Assembly (NCBI GenBank): GCA_964424355.1
Contig: CAYRIO010000001.1
Location: 372,001-436,000 of the forward strand
Direction: 5' to 3'
Length of the DNA: 64,000 nucleotides
Source of the DNA: CAZEHS01 sp964424355
GTDB lineage: Bacteria > Bacillota > Clostridia > Peptostreptococcales > Acidaminobacteraceae
The notes under the pieces are model-generated. The model saw nothing but the letters and a program-made list of their open reading frames with translations, was not told the origin of the DNA and made no database searches. Below, piece after piece: positions 1-8,621 of the stretch. The translations under genes were made by a program, and so were the position numbers. The first letter of the stretch is position 1. Each line of letters opens with the position of its first letter.

Positions 1-819
1 GAAATGAGTAAGGGTCAAAAGCTGATTTCTGACTATATCTTTGATAACTATGACAAGGTCGCGTTCATGACCGCGGCGGCGCTTGGAAAAACCGTGAACG
101 TCAGCGAATCAACGGTGGTACGTTTTGCAAACGCCTTGGGATATGATGGCTACCCGGTTCTGCAGAAGGCGCTGCAGGAATCCATCAAGACCAAACTCAC
201 CACCGTTCAGCGGTTCGGGCTTTCGGAGGATATCGCCGGCAACGAGCGGAATCTGCTGCGTAAGGTCATGCATTCCGATATCGACAACATCCGGAAGACC
301 AGTGATGAACTGGATCCTCTGCTGATGGAACAGGTGGTGCACCGCATACAGACCGGCCGGCGGATCTACATCCTGGGCCTGCGCAGCTCGAAGGTCTTGG
401 CAGAATATCTGGCCTTTTATCTGAATTTCATCATGGATGATGTCCACGTCATCCCCTCCGGTGCCAGTGACGTTCTGGATAAACTCGTGAAAATCAACCA
501 CGAGGACGTGCTGATCACCATTTCATTCCCACGGTATTCACGAAAGACCTTCGACGTGGTCCGGTACGCAAAAAATCAGGGAGCAACCCTGATCGGCATC
601 ACCGACAGCATGATGAGCCCCTTGGCTTCTTTGGTGGATTACACCCTGACCGCCAAATACAACATGACCACCTTCATCGATTCTCTCGTGGCCCCCATGA
701 GCCTGATCAACGCACTCATCATCGCCCTGAGCCTCAACGAGAAAGAAAAACTGAAACACACCTTCGACCAGTTGGAACACATCTGGGAAGAAAATGAAGT
801 GTACAGCAAGACAAAATAA
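1..819 (+). CDS. MurR/RpiR-family transcriptional regulator (5' end outside window)
   Basis: Sugar-phosphate-responsive DNA-binding regulator by family. The N-terminal part is a helix-turn-helix of the RpiR type (SKGQKLISDYI, then VSESTVVRFANALGYDG). The second half is a SIS sugar-isomerase fold (IYILGLRSS near residue 120, then VLITISFPRYSR). The reading frame is open to the first base, and family members normally carry several residues before the SKGQK motif, so the ATG at position 4 is probably internal and the gene is cut by the window edge. It lies 20 bases upstream of cmk. The effector cannot be told from sequence. Family assignment is firm; any specific target is not. Confidence 0.85.
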   Translation, partial: EMSKGQKLISDYIFDNYDKVAFMTAAALGKTVNVSESTVVRFANALGYDGYPVLQKALQESIKTKLTTVQRFGLSEDIAGNERNLLRKVMHSDIDNIRKTSDELDPLLMEQVVHRIQTGRRIYILGLRSSKVLAEYLAFYLNFIMDDVHVIPSGASDVLDKLVKINHEDVLITISFPRYSRKTFDVVRYAKNQGATLIGITDSMMSPLASLVDYTLTAKYNMTTFIDSLVAPMSLINALIIALSLNEKEKLKHTFDQLEHIWEENEVYSKTK

Positions 820-839
820 TTGCAAGAGCGGAGAACACA

Positions 840-1502
840 ATGATCCTGACAATCGCAATAGACGGCCCCGCCGGTTCCGGAAAAAGCACGATCGCCAAAA
901 AAGTGGCGCAGCAGCTTGGAATCACCTATTTGGATACCGGAGCCATGTATCGGGCCATTACGTATAAAATCCTGAAGCAGGATCTGAAAATCGAAGAGAG
1001 TCCTGAGCTGGAAGCATTGCTGGCAGGAACGGTGCTCGATCTTCACGCGGGCAGAATCTGGATGGATGGGGAAGAAGTAACCGTGCCCATTCGAAGCGCG
1101 GCGGTCACCCAGGCTGTTTCTGCGGTTTCCAGCCTGGCCTCTGTCCGGAAGGATCTGGTCCGCAAGCAGCAGGACATCGCAAAAGGAAAGAGCATCGTCA
1201 TGGACGGCCGGGATATCGCCTCAACGGTCCTGCCGGATGCCACCCTGAAAATATATCTGACCGCCACCCCCGAAGAGCGGGGCCGCCGCAGGTGGCTTGA
1301 ACTGTGCGCCAAGGGTGAACCGGCAGTCCTTTCCGACATCATCACCGACATTGTCCGCCGTGACACCCTGGACAGCAGCCGCGCACATTCACCCCTGATA
1401 TGCACCCCTGATGCGTTGGTGCTGGACACCTCCCACATGGGAATCGAGGCGGTTCAAAACTGGATCATTGCGCAGGTAGCCCAAAGGGTCGATGGCCTAT
1501 GA
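840..1502 (+). CDS. cmk: Cytidylate kinase
   Basis: Phosphorylates CMP/dCMP to the diphosphate with ATP in the cytoplasm. The 220-residue length is typical. The P-loop GPAGSGKS lies at residues 9-16, the CMP-binding YLDTGAMYRAITY follows, and the MDGRDIAS motif sits near residue 120. A GCGGAG ribosome site precedes the ATG. Its stop overlaps the ispH start as ATGA, so the two are translationally coupled. The order cmk-ispH-rpsA is common in Clostridia. Confidence 0.95.
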   Translation: MILTIAIDGPAGSGKSTIAKKVAQQLGITYLDTGAMYRAITYKILKQDLKIEESPELEALLAGTVLDLHAGRIWMDGEEVTVPIRSAAVTQAVSAVSSLASVRKDLVRKQQDIAKGKSIVMDGRDIASTVLPDATLKIYLTATPEERGRRRWLELCAKGEPAVLSDIITDIVRRDTLDSSRAHSPLICTPDALVLDTSHMGIEAVQNWIIAQVAQRVDGL

Positions 1503-2362
1503 AAATCCATGTCGCATCAAACAGCGGATTTTGTTTCGGCGTAAAAAAAGCCGTTGAGACAGCCCTGATGGCCGCCAGGGATTTCAAGGGCCGACGGATC
1601 TACACCTATGGCCCAATCATCCACAATAACCAGGTCACCAATTATCTTGAACAAATGGGGGTGCAGATTGTCAATGACCTGGAGCAGGTCCCTGGCGAAA
1701 TCGTCATCGTACGCTCACACGGCGTTCCCCGTTCTTTTTATGATCAGGCCGCAGGGCTGAAAATCCAGGTCATCGATACCACCTGCCCCTATGTGCGAAA
1801 AGTTCAGCAGCTGGCGATGAAATATCATAATGCCGGATTCCGAGTCGTCATCATGGGAGACGCAGCACATCCTGAAGTGGTCGGCATCAACGGATGGACC
1901 GGTTTTTCCGCTCAGGTGGAAAGCGGTACTGAAAACCTGAACAGCCTCAAAGAGGAGCCCAAGCTTTGCTTCCTTGCTCAGACAACGCTGTCCCTGACAC
2001 TGTGGCACCAGCTTGAAGAAACGGTGAAGGATTTCACCGGTGAAGTGGTGCTCTACAACACCATTTGCGCGGCTACCGAAGAGCGGCAAAAAGAATGTGA
2101 AGAATTGGCATCAAAAGTTGATTTGATGATCGTTATCGGGGGTAAACACAGTTCGAACACACAAAAGTTATTCCAAATCGCTTCCCAACATTGCGCAAAT
2201 GCGATACATATCGAGGATGCCTCGGAAATGTTGGTGAATCTTATTGGAAAGTATGATAATATAGGAATAACTGCTGGTGCTTCAACACCTGACTGGATTA
2301 TTAAAGAAGTAATAGAGCAATTAGAAAACGAAGGCGAGGTAATTGTGAATGACGAACGGTAA
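1499..2362 (+). CDS. ispH: 4-hydroxy-3-methylbut-2-enyl diphosphate reductase
   Basis: Last step of the non-mevalonate isoprenoid pathway: reduces HMBPP to IPP and DMAPP using a 4Fe-4S cluster. The three cluster cysteines are visible in SGFCFGV (C12), DTTCPYV (near 96) and NTICAAT (near 190). Substrate-binding GITAGASTPDW lies near the C-terminus. At 287 residues it is a complete stand-alone enzyme. The start overlaps the cmk stop and the end overlaps the rpsA start by 14 bases in another frame. In several Clostridia IspH and S1 are one fused polypeptide; here they are separate but interlocked. Confidence 0.96.
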   Translation: MKIHVASNSGFCFGVKKAVETALMAARDFKGRRIYTYGPIIHNNQVTNYLEQMGVQIVNDLEQVPGEIVIVRSHGVPRSFYDQAAGLKIQVIDTTCPYVRKVQQLAMKYHNAGFRVVIMGDAAHPEVVGINGWTGFSAQVESGTENLNSLKEEPKLCFLAQTTLSLTLWHQLEETVKDFTGEVVLYNTICAATEERQKECEELASKVDLMIVIGGKHSSNTQKLFQIASQHCANAIHIEDASEMLVNLIGKYDNIGITAGASTPDWIIKEVIEQLENEGEVIVNDER

Positions 2363-3494
2363 TACGATGGCAGAAATGATGGAACAGATGGACAACAAAT
2401 CTTTCAGAACCCCACGGAAAGGAGAAATTCTGAGAGGGAAAGTCGTCCAAGTCACTGACTCAGAAGTCGTAGTCAATATCGGCTACAAATCTGACGGGAT
2501 CATCCCTAAGTCCGAATTGTCAAATATTGCGGACGTGAACCCCAAAGAAATGATCAGTGAAGATCAGGAATTGGACGTACTTGTTCTTAAATCAGATGAT
2601 GGAGAAGGGAATGTCCTCTTGTCACTGAAGAGAATCAGCATGTCTAAGGACTGGGATGTTCTCATGGATGCGTATAATGCCCAACAGCATGTTACCGTCC
2701 GTACTGGAGAGCCTGTGAAGGGCGGCATGATCGCATTCTTCAATGATATCAAAGGCTTTATTCCTGCATCCCAAATGACCCTCAGCTATGTAAATAATCT
2801 GGATCAATTCTCCGGCAAGGAATTCGAAGTTGAAATCCTTGAGCTGAACAAAAGCAAACGAAAAGTTATTTTCTCCCGCAAAGCGATTTTGGCAGTAGAA
2901 GACTCGGCTCGCAGAGAAACATTCTGGAGCGCAGTCAAGCTGAACGAAATCATTGTCGGCGAAGTGAAGCGCATCACCAATTTCGGTGTATTTGTTGATA
3001 TCGGCGGCGTCGATGGCCTGATTCACATCTCCGAGCTTTCCTGGGGCCGTGTAAGCCATCCCAACGAAGTTGTTAAAGTGGGCGACAAGGTTGATGTTCT
3101 TATCCTGAACGCCAACAAAGAAGACAACAAGATCTCCCTCAGCATGAAGCAAGCCACTCCAAATCCATGGAATACCGTTGAAGAGCGTTACCACGTTGGC
3201 GACGTTGTCGACGGCAAAGTGGTTAACCTGACTGATTTTGGTGCGTTCCTCGAAATCGAGCCCGGCGTTGAAGGTCTTGTCCACATCTCCCAGATTTCCC
3301 GTGACCGGATTGAAAAACCTTCCGACATCCTGAAAATCAGAGAGAGCTATCCTGTTAAAATCATTGAAATGAATATGGATGACAAGAAAATCAAACTCAG
3401 CATGAAGAGCTTGCAAGAGCCTGCACATGAAACAGAAGCGGTTGCTTCTGAAGAAGTTGCTGGCGATATCGCTGTTGAAGGCGACGAAGCATAA
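2349..3494 (+). CDS. rpsA: Ribosomal protein S1-like protein with four S1 domains
   Basis: RNA-binding protein of the S1 family, 381 residues. Four consecutive S1 OB-fold repeats are visible: about residues 20-95 (KGEILRGKVVQVTDSEVVVN), 105-180 (degenerate, GGMIAFFNDIKGFIPASQM), 195-268 (GEVKRITNFGVFVDIGGVDG) and 280-355 (GKVVNLTDFGAFLEIEPGVEG), then a short acidic tail. This is the short Gram-positive form, not the six-domain proteobacterial S1. The start ATG is embedded in the end of ispH with a GAGGT site about 8 bases upstream, so the two are probably coupled. Whether it acts on the ribosome as S1 does in Escherichia coli is uncertain in this group. Confidence 0.92.
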   Translation: MTNGNTMAEMMEQMDNKSFRTPRKGEILRGKVVQVTDSEVVVNIGYKSDGIIPKSELSNIADVNPKEMISEDQELDVLVLKSDDGEGNVLLSLKRISMSKDWDVLMDAYNAQQHVTVRTGEPVKGGMIAFFNDIKGFIPASQMTLSYVNNLDQFSGKEFEVEILELNKSKRKVIFSRKAILAVEDSARRETFWSAVKLNEIIVGEVKRITNFGVFVDIGGVDGLIHISELSWGRVSHPNEVVKVGDKVDVLILNANKEDNKISLSMKQATPNPWNTVEERYHVGDVVDGKVVNLTDFGAFLEIEPGVEGLVHISQISRDRIEKPSDILKIRESYPVKIIEMNMDDKKIKLSMKSLQEPAHETEAVASEEVAGDIAVEGDEA

Positions 3495-3516
3495 TCTAGG
3501 TATTGGATGGTAGCCG

Positions 3517-4287
3517 ATGGACGGATACGAGAAGTTTAAAGAACAGGTATTCAAGCTGATCGGCCTCGATTTGACATTGTACAAAGAACGGCAGATGAAG
3601 CGACGGATTGAATCTTTGGCAAAACGCAATGGCGCAAACACCTTTGAAGCTTATTACAGCATTCTGACAAAGGACAAAAGTGCTTTTGATGAATTTATCA
3701 ATTACCTGACAATCAATGTGTCTGAATTCTATCGTAACCCCCAGCAATGGGACATCCTCCGGGATGAGATCATACCTGAACTGCTGAAGCGCAATCCGCG
3801 TCCCAAAATTTGGAGCGCGGCCTGCTCAACAGGGGAGGAACCTTACACCCTTGCTATGGTCATGAGCCAGTTCATTCCGCTCAAGGATTTAAAAATCTTT
3901 GCTGCAGATATTGATTTGGAAGCAATGAACAAAGCGAAGATGGGTGTATACTCCAAGAAAAGCATTGCAAATGTTCCAGAACCCTACAAAACCAAGTTTT
4001 TTACTCCCTTAGGCGAATCCTATAAAGTGAATGATGACTTGAAGAAATGCATTGAGTTTAAGCAGATGAATCTTTTGAAGGATACCTATCCAACAGGATT
4101 CGACCTCATTGTATGCAGAAACGTCATGATTTACTTCACAGAAGAAGCCAAAGATGAGATGTATCATAAGTTCAATAAGGCATTGGGGCCGAATGGAACA
4201 CTTTTCGTTGGAAGTACGGAACAGATTATCGTGCCACAACGATATAATTTCAAGGCCAGCAAAACCTTCTTTTATCAAAAACTTTAA
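3517..4287 (+). CDS. cheR: CheR-type chemoreceptor methyltransferase
   Basis: SAM-dependent methylation of glutamates on methyl-accepting chemotaxis proteins. The 256-residue protein has the helical N-terminal CheR domain (residues 1-75) and the catalytic domain with the SAM motif SAACSTGEEPYTLAM near residue 95, plus DLIVCRNVMIYF near residue 200. The ribosome site is weak. No other chemotaxis gene is adjacent; the only receptor in the window is the soluble one at 40242-41681. It sits 22 bases after rpsA and is followed by a terminator, so it probably belongs to the end of the cmk-ispH-rpsA transcript. Confidence 0.93.
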   Translation: MDGYEKFKEQVFKLIGLDLTLYKERQMKRRIESLAKRNGANTFEAYYSILTKDKSAFDEFINYLTINVSEFYRNPQQWDILRDEIIPELLKRNPRPKIWSAACSTGEEPYTLAMVMSQFIPLKDLKIFAADIDLEAMNKAKMGVYSKKSIANVPEPYKTKFFTPLGESYKVNDDLKKCIEFKQMNLLKDTYPTGFDLIVCRNVMIYFTEEAKDEMYHKFNKALGPNGTLFVGSTEQIIVPQRYNFKASKTFFYQKL

Positions 4288-4295
4288 GTTGTTGA

Positions 4296-4375
4296 AGACC
4301 TGAACAATGAGCAATAGTGTGTATCATTCTGACGAATGACTCAAGACTATCTGGTTACTGTTCAGGTCTTTTTTT
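4296..4375 (+). terminator. Terminator after cheR with branched stem
   Basis: An 11-bp perfect stem joins 4296-4306 (AGACCTGAACA) and 4359-4369 and is followed by a run of T. The 52-base loop contains its own hairpin, CATTC/GAATG at 4325-4338. The large loop is unusual for a simple terminator. Confidence 0.75.
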
Positions 4376-4400
4376 ATACTAATGGGGGAGGGTTCAACTC

Positions 4401-4513
4401 ACACGTGGGCGTAAAAAGTCCCATTTGAAAAGAGCTAAAATCTGAAAATGTCCACTTTTTACCCTTAAATGAACAAAAAAGATAGAGTAAACGTGTGCGT
4501 AAAGTGGTATAAT
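4401..4513 (+). promoter_or_regulatory. Control region of the inositol dehydrogenase-like gene: repeats and -10 box
   Basis: A -10 hexamer TATAAT lies at 4508-4513, with no good -35 match 17 bases upstream. Two direct repeats with core ACGTGNGCGTAAA start near 4403 and 4491, 88 bases apart. A 9-bp inverted repeat GTAAAAAGT/ACTTTTTAC lies at 4411-4419 and 4454-4462. A weak -35 with paired repeats suggests a regulated promoter. Protein and effector are unknown. Confidence 0.55.
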
Positions 4514-4546
4514 ACGAATGAGAAATAATTCTGTGGAGGGACCACC

Positions 4547-5560
4547 ATGAAAAAACTGACCGTTGGCATCATTGGTGCCGGTAGAATCGGCAAAGTACAC
4601 GCAATCAGCATCACTAACAATGTACCCGAAGCAACAATCAAGTGGATTGCAGATTACAAGCTGGACGCCATTGGCGCCTGGGCTGATGAGTTGGGGATTC
4701 CTAAGAAAACGGATAACCATATGGATATCCTGAATGACCCTGAGGTGGATGCGGTTCTTATCTGCTCCTCTACAGATACGCATTCACAGTTCGTTATGGA
4801 TGCTGCACGGGCCGGGAAACATATTTTCTGTGAAAAACCCGTGGACCTCAGCATTGAGAAGATCAAAAATGCTTTGGCTGCAGCTGATGAAGCTGGCGTA
4901 AAGCTACAAATCGGTTTCAACCGACGATTCGATCACAACTTCCGTACGATTAAGAAGATGGTGGTTGAAGGTAAAATCGGCGATCCGCATATCATCAAAA
5001 TCACTTCAAGAGACCCAGCCCCCCCACCAGCATCCTATGTTAAGGTTTCCGGCGGTATCTTCAACGACATGACCATCCACGACTTCGACATGGCCCGTTT
5101 CCTGTCCGGCAGTGAAGCAGATGAAGTGTATGTAGCAGGTGCAGTCCTGGTTGATCCGGCCATCGGCGAAGCAGGGGATATCGATACGGCTCTGATCACG
5201 ATTAAAATGAAGAACGGCTGCATCGTCAACATCGATAATAGCCGCAAAGCAGCTTATGGGTATGACCAACGGGCTGAAGTATTCGGTTCCAAGGGAAAAG
5301 TGGAGTCAGGCAACGACATGGCCTCTACAGTAACCCTCAGCACCGAAGAAGCTGTAATCAGTGAAAAACCCCTCTACTTCTTCCTGGAGCGCTATATGGA
5401 TTCGTTCCGGGATGAAATGAAGGAATTCATTGATGCCGTGGTCAATGACACCCCCACACCGGTTCAGGGTATCGATGGCCTCAAGCCCGCTCTGATCGCG
5501 CTGGCTGCGTTAAAATCATATAAAGAAAATCGCCCGGTTAAACTGAGCGAAGTAGAGTAA
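4547..5560 (+). CDS. iolG: Gfo/Idh/MocA oxidoreductase, probable inositol 2-dehydrogenase
   Basis: NAD-dependent oxidoreductase, likely oxidising myo-inositol to scyllo-inosose. N-terminal Rossmann fold with GIIGAGRIGKVHA, then the family EKPVDLS motif with its catalytic lysine near residue 97. The segment GGIFNDMTIHDFDMARF near residue 170 supplies the Asp/His pair typical of IolG. At 337 residues length is normal. A GGAGGG site precedes the ATG. It is flanked by its own promoter region and terminator, and no other iol gene is nearby, so a different sugar or cyclitol substrate is possible. The oxidoreductase family is certain; the exact substrate is inferred from motif similarity. Confidence 0.85.
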   Translation: MKKLTVGIIGAGRIGKVHAISITNNVPEATIKWIADYKLDAIGAWADELGIPKKTDNHMDILNDPEVDAVLICSSTDTHSQFVMDAARAGKHIFCEKPVDLSIEKIKNALAAADEAGVKLQIGFNRRFDHNFRTIKKMVVEGKIGDPHIIKITSRDPAPPPASYVKVSGGIFNDMTIHDFDMARFLSGSEADEVYVAGAVLVDPAIGEAGDIDTALITIKMKNGCIVNIDNSRKAAYGYDQRAEVFGSKGKVESGNDMASTVTLSTEEAVISEKPLYFFLERYMDSFRDEMKEFIDAVVNDTPTPVQGIDGLKPALIALAALKSYKENRPVKLSEVE

Positions 5561-5568
5561 ACTCCCCC

Positions 5569-5595
5569 GAACGCCTGAAAAGGCGTTCTTTTTTT
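5569..5595 (+). terminator. Rho-independent terminator
   Basis: Perfect 8-bp stem GAACGCCT/AGGCGTTC (5569-5576, 5581-5588), GAAA tetraloop, then T7. It ends the single-gene unit of the dehydrogenase. Confidence 0.95.
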
Positions 5596-5631
5596 ATATT
5601 GGTTTTTTGTATACATTATTCATTCCATCGG

Positions 5632-5661
5632 TTGAAAACGTTATCATAAATGTGTTATGAT
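5632..5661 (+). promoter_or_regulatory. Sigma-A type promoter of the aminotransferase gene
   Basis: TTGAAA at 5632-5637 and TATGAT at 5656-5661 with an 18-base spacer, about 75 bases before the chosen start codon. Confidence 0.75.
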
Positions 5662-5738
5662 GAGTCTGAATCAAGAACTATCAGAATATTAAGGGTGTTG
5701 TGGTTAATCAATTAAATTCATTTAGGAGGTTTTCGTTA

Positions 5739-7055
5739 ATGAGTAAACCGATTCTTTCAGCTCACTTCGAATCAAGGACACCATCAGGGGTTCGACTGGC
5801 ACAAATGAAATATGAGGAACGTAAAATCAAGCCTGAATCCGTAATCAACGTAGGTATTGGCAACGTTTCTCTCCCAACAAATCCGGCGATGCAAAAGCGA
5901 ATGTTTGAACTGGGCGCACCGGGAAGCCCCTTTGCAAAAGGTGTCGTCAGATATTCAACAACCGCTGGAACTGTAGAGTGTCAAGATGCGTTCAAAAATA
6001 TTCTGAAATGCGAAGGCTTTGATACAAGTAAACTGATGGTTCAGGTAACGGATGGCGGTTCCGCAGGGATGGAATTGCTTCTGATCGGTCTGTGTGGCCC
6101 TTCAGGCACGGATGAAAAGCCTCTAATGATGATTGACCCCGCCTACACCAACTATATCTCTTTTGCCGAAAGAGTCGGTCGCAAAACCGTTACAGTAAAG
6201 CGTCACTTGGGAGAAGACGGCAAATTCACCCTTCCGGAATTGGGCAAGATTGAAGAAGCCATTAAGGCGAACAATCCCGGAGCGCTCCTTGTCATCCCTT
6301 ATGATAATCCTACCGGTCAGTTCTACGATTACGAAACACTCAAAGACCTGGCTAAGCTGTGCGTGAAGTACAACCTGTGGATGGTCAGCGATGAAGCGTA
6401 TCGTGAACTCTACTATGAAGAGGGCGGCAAGCTGGTGAGCATCTGGGGAATCAGCGATGCGGATGTACCCGGTATCGAAGGCCGAAGAATCAGCGTCGAG
6501 ACTGCTTCAAAGGTATGGAATGCCTGCGGCCTCCGAATCGGCGCTCTGATTACGGACAATGCGGAGTTCAATAACCGTTCTATCGCAGAATACACCGCAA
6601 ATCTGTGTGCGAACGTCATTGGCCAGTATGTATTCGGCGCATTGGCACACGAAAGCAAGGAGCAGATTGCTGCATGGTGCAAGGATATCCGTGAGTACTA
6701 CAAAGCTGAAATCGTATCTGTATATAACGGCTTGAAGGAGCAGGAGCCTGGTCTGATTGTATCCAGCCCTGACGCATCCATCTATTCCGTCATTGATGTT
6801 AGAAATGTTGTAAAACCAGGATTTGATTCAACGGCGTTCGTTTTGTACTGTGCACAGGAAGGGTCTGCCAACATCAACGGTGTTGAAACAACACTTCTGG
6901 TGGCGCCGATGAAAGGCTTCTATGATATCAAAGCCGGGGAAGTTAACCCAGGGAGCACCCAATTCCGGATTTCTTATGTAGAAACGCCAGAAAACATGGC
7001 GAAAATCCCAGAATTGTTTGTTAAACTTTTAAGACAGTACGAAGAAAAACGCTAA
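5739..7055 (+). CDS. PLP-dependent aminotransferase, class I/II
   Basis: Fold-type I aminotransferase, 438 residues. The PLP-binding lysine is K258 in ASKVWNACGLRIG, and YDNPTGQF near residue 195 and SDEAYRELYY near residue 220 match the fold's Asn and Asp/Tyr cofactor contacts. I start at 5739 because AGGAGG lies nine bases upstream; an in-frame GTG at 5700 would add 13 residues but has no such site. The substrate cannot be told, though the layout is like aspartate/aromatic-type enzymes. It has its own promoter, with only a weak possible terminator after it, and stands upstream of an FAD oxidoreductase. Confidence 0.88.
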   Translation: MSKPILSAHFESRTPSGVRLAQMKYEERKIKPESVINVGIGNVSLPTNPAMQKRMFELGAPGSPFAKGVVRYSTTAGTVECQDAFKNILKCEGFDTSKLMVQVTDGGSAGMELLLIGLCGPSGTDEKPLMMIDPAYTNYISFAERVGRKTVTVKRHLGEDGKFTLPELGKIEEAIKANNPGALLVIPYDNPTGQFYDYETLKDLAKLCVKYNLWMVSDEAYRELYYEEGGKLVSIWGISDADVPGIEGRRISVETASKVWNACGLRIGALITDNAEFNNRSIAEYTANLCANVIGQYVFGALAHESKEQIAAWCKDIREYYKAEIVSVYNGLKEQEPGLIVSSPDASIYSVIDVRNVVKPGFDSTAFVLYCAQEGSANINGVETTLLVAPMKGFYDIKAGEVNPGSTQFRISYVETPENMAKIPELFVKLLRQYEEKR

Positions 7056-7091
7056 GACAGAAATAAAATAGTCTCAAACCGCATTACAAAC

Positions 7092-7118
7092 CAAGCCTGT
7101 CGACTGTCGATGGGCTTG
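7092..7118 (+). terminator. Possible weak terminator
   Basis: CAAGCC (7092-7097) pairs with GGCTTG (7113-7118), with extra pairing inside. Only ATTTG follows, so termination may be partial. Confidence 0.35.
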
Positions 7119-7195
7119 ATTTGTATACATACTTGTAAAAAACTATTATCAATGGAAATGGGAAGTAGCATCAAAATAATGAGGGAGGTATGGGT

Positions 7196-8551
7196 ATGTA
7201 TGATGTGATCATTATCGGGGCAGGGCCCGCTGGTTTGAGCGTTGCCTCTGAACTGGCACAAAAGAGCAAGGTTTTGGTGATTGATGGCAAGAAAAAAATA
7301 GATGACTGTACGAAAAGCTGGTTCATTCCATCCTATTTAGCGAAGGACAACCCCGAAGTGATGCCTTTTATGTATCCCGGGATTTTCCGCCTGGCCACCT
7401 GGACCTTCACTGATGTTAAAACCTGCTGGGAAACAGGACTGCCATATGGCTATTATTATGTAAAAGAGCATGAGATCCTTAAATTCTGGGGAGATAAAGC
7501 GCTTTCCCTGGGGGCTGAGATCCTTTTAGAAACCTTTTATTCAGACCATGTTGTTGAAGCGGATCACGTGGTGGTTGACACGACTGCCGGATGCTTCAAA
7601 GGAAAATTGCTGATTGACGCCTCCGGGCACGATTCTCTCGTTGCTAAAAAGTACGAGAAAAAAGAGGATTATTACTGGTGGTCCGTTTATGGCGCTATCG
7701 TAGAACATCCCAATGGCCTCCATGGCATGAAGAACGGGGACTACATGCTCTGGCAGACCTTCAAGAGCACCAACGCCAGGGACGATGTGACCTTAAGAGA
7801 GGGACGGCCGGTTTTTGAATATGAAGTTCTCACCGAAACCGAATCATTTCCGTTGATCCTCTATTTAAGAAAAGATAAAGTGGATCAAGAGTTCATGGCC
7901 AAACAGTTTACAGAGGTTCTGTTTGAAGAAGAAGCGGTGGCACAGTATAAAGACTGCAAGATCAAGGAATTGAAGTGGGGGTGGTATCCCTCCGGCGGTC
8001 TTTCTTACAAACAGGCCGAAAACCGGGTGGCTTTCATAGGAGATGCAGGCTGCTGGACAACCCCTTGCGGTTGGGGCTTCGGTTTCATCGTCTATAACTA
8101 CCAAAAGTATGCCGCTTCACTCTCGAGGCTTCTGGAGAATGACACCTTGAATCATTCGGATATCAACGACGTTGTGGATTTGAGCCTGTACGAGAAGCAC
8201 CAAATCCTGCTGGATGCGCTGGCATCTCATTTCTTAGCCAACGCTTCACCCAAACAGCTGGATCGTTTCATCGCCTATTTCAACGCCAACGACACCGTTA
8301 TCTGCGAAAAAATATTTACATTGACCGTCAGTCATGATGATTTGAAAGAGCTCACCAAGAAGTTCTTCACGTATTTCTCGCCCTTGGAGCTGCTTGAAAT
8401 CGTTCCTCATGAAGATTACCTGCTGCTGCTTAAGGAAGCCGGACTGCTGGCGGCAAACTGGATCACCGACGAAATCAGAGAAAAATTAGGACTCAAAATC
8501 GAAACCGGCCCAGGATTCAATATCAGCGACACCGTTCCAGAGAAGATTTGA
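7196..8551 (+). CDS. FAD-dependent oxidoreductase (geranylgeranyl-reductase/lycopene-cyclase-like superfamily)
   Basis: Flavoprotein of 451 residues. It opens with the dinucleotide-binding motif VIIIGAGPAGLSVASELA and an acidic end of the second strand (LVIDG). A second FAD contact, RVAFIGDAGCWTTPCGWG, lies near residue 280. I prefer the ATG at 7196: the GAGGGAGG site ends eight bases before it, whereas the ATG at 7190 is too close. The C-terminal 130 residues look helical and have no recognised motif. No transmembrane segment is seen. The substrate is unknown; similarity is to flavin reductases and cyclases of lipids. It might work with the aminotransferase upstream, but that rests on position only. 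Confidence 0.75.
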   Translation: MYDVIIIGAGPAGLSVASELAQKSKVLVIDGKKKIDDCTKSWFIPSYLAKDNPEVMPFMYPGIFRLATWTFTDVKTCWETGLPYGYYYVKEHEILKFWGDKALSLGAEILLETFYSDHVVEADHVVVDTTAGCFKGKLLIDASGHDSLVAKKYEKKEDYYWWSVYGAIVEHPNGLHGMKNGDYMLWQTFKSTNARDDVTLREGRPVFEYEVLTETESFPLILYLRKDKVDQEFMAKQFTEVLFEEEAVAQYKDCKIKELKWGWYPSGGLSYKQAENRVAFIGDAGCWTTPCGWGFGFIVYNYQKYAASLSRLLENDTLNHSDINDVVDLSLYEKHQILLDALASHFLANASPKQLDRFIAYFNANDTVICEKIFTLTVSHDDLKELTKKFFTYFSPLELLEIVPHEDYLLLLKEAGLLAANWITDEIREKLGLKIETGPGFNISDTVPEKI

Positions 8552-8571
8552 GAACGTTACAATACCGACAT

Positions 8572-8613
8572 AAAAAAACCAGCTCTTTCTCTGTTTAACA
8601 GGGAAGGGGCTGG
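8572..8613 (-). terminator. Terminator of the XRE gene, probably shared by the convergent oxidoreductase gene
   Basis: A 16-bp stem with G-U pairs joins 8579-8594 and 8598-8613. On the minus strand it is followed by T7 (A-run at 8572-8578), so it serves the minus-strand XRE gene best. Confidence 0.8.
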
Positions 8614-8621
8614 TTTGTCGA

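Noticed and set aside
2622..3641. 339-codon minus-strand frame opposite rpsA
   Set aside because: It mirrors the S1 repeats of rpsA, has no ribosome site and no recognisable domain.
4296..4375. Riboswitch at the end of cheR
   Set aside because: The stem and T-run fit a terminator, lie at a gene end, and the downstream gene starts 170 bases later with its own -10.
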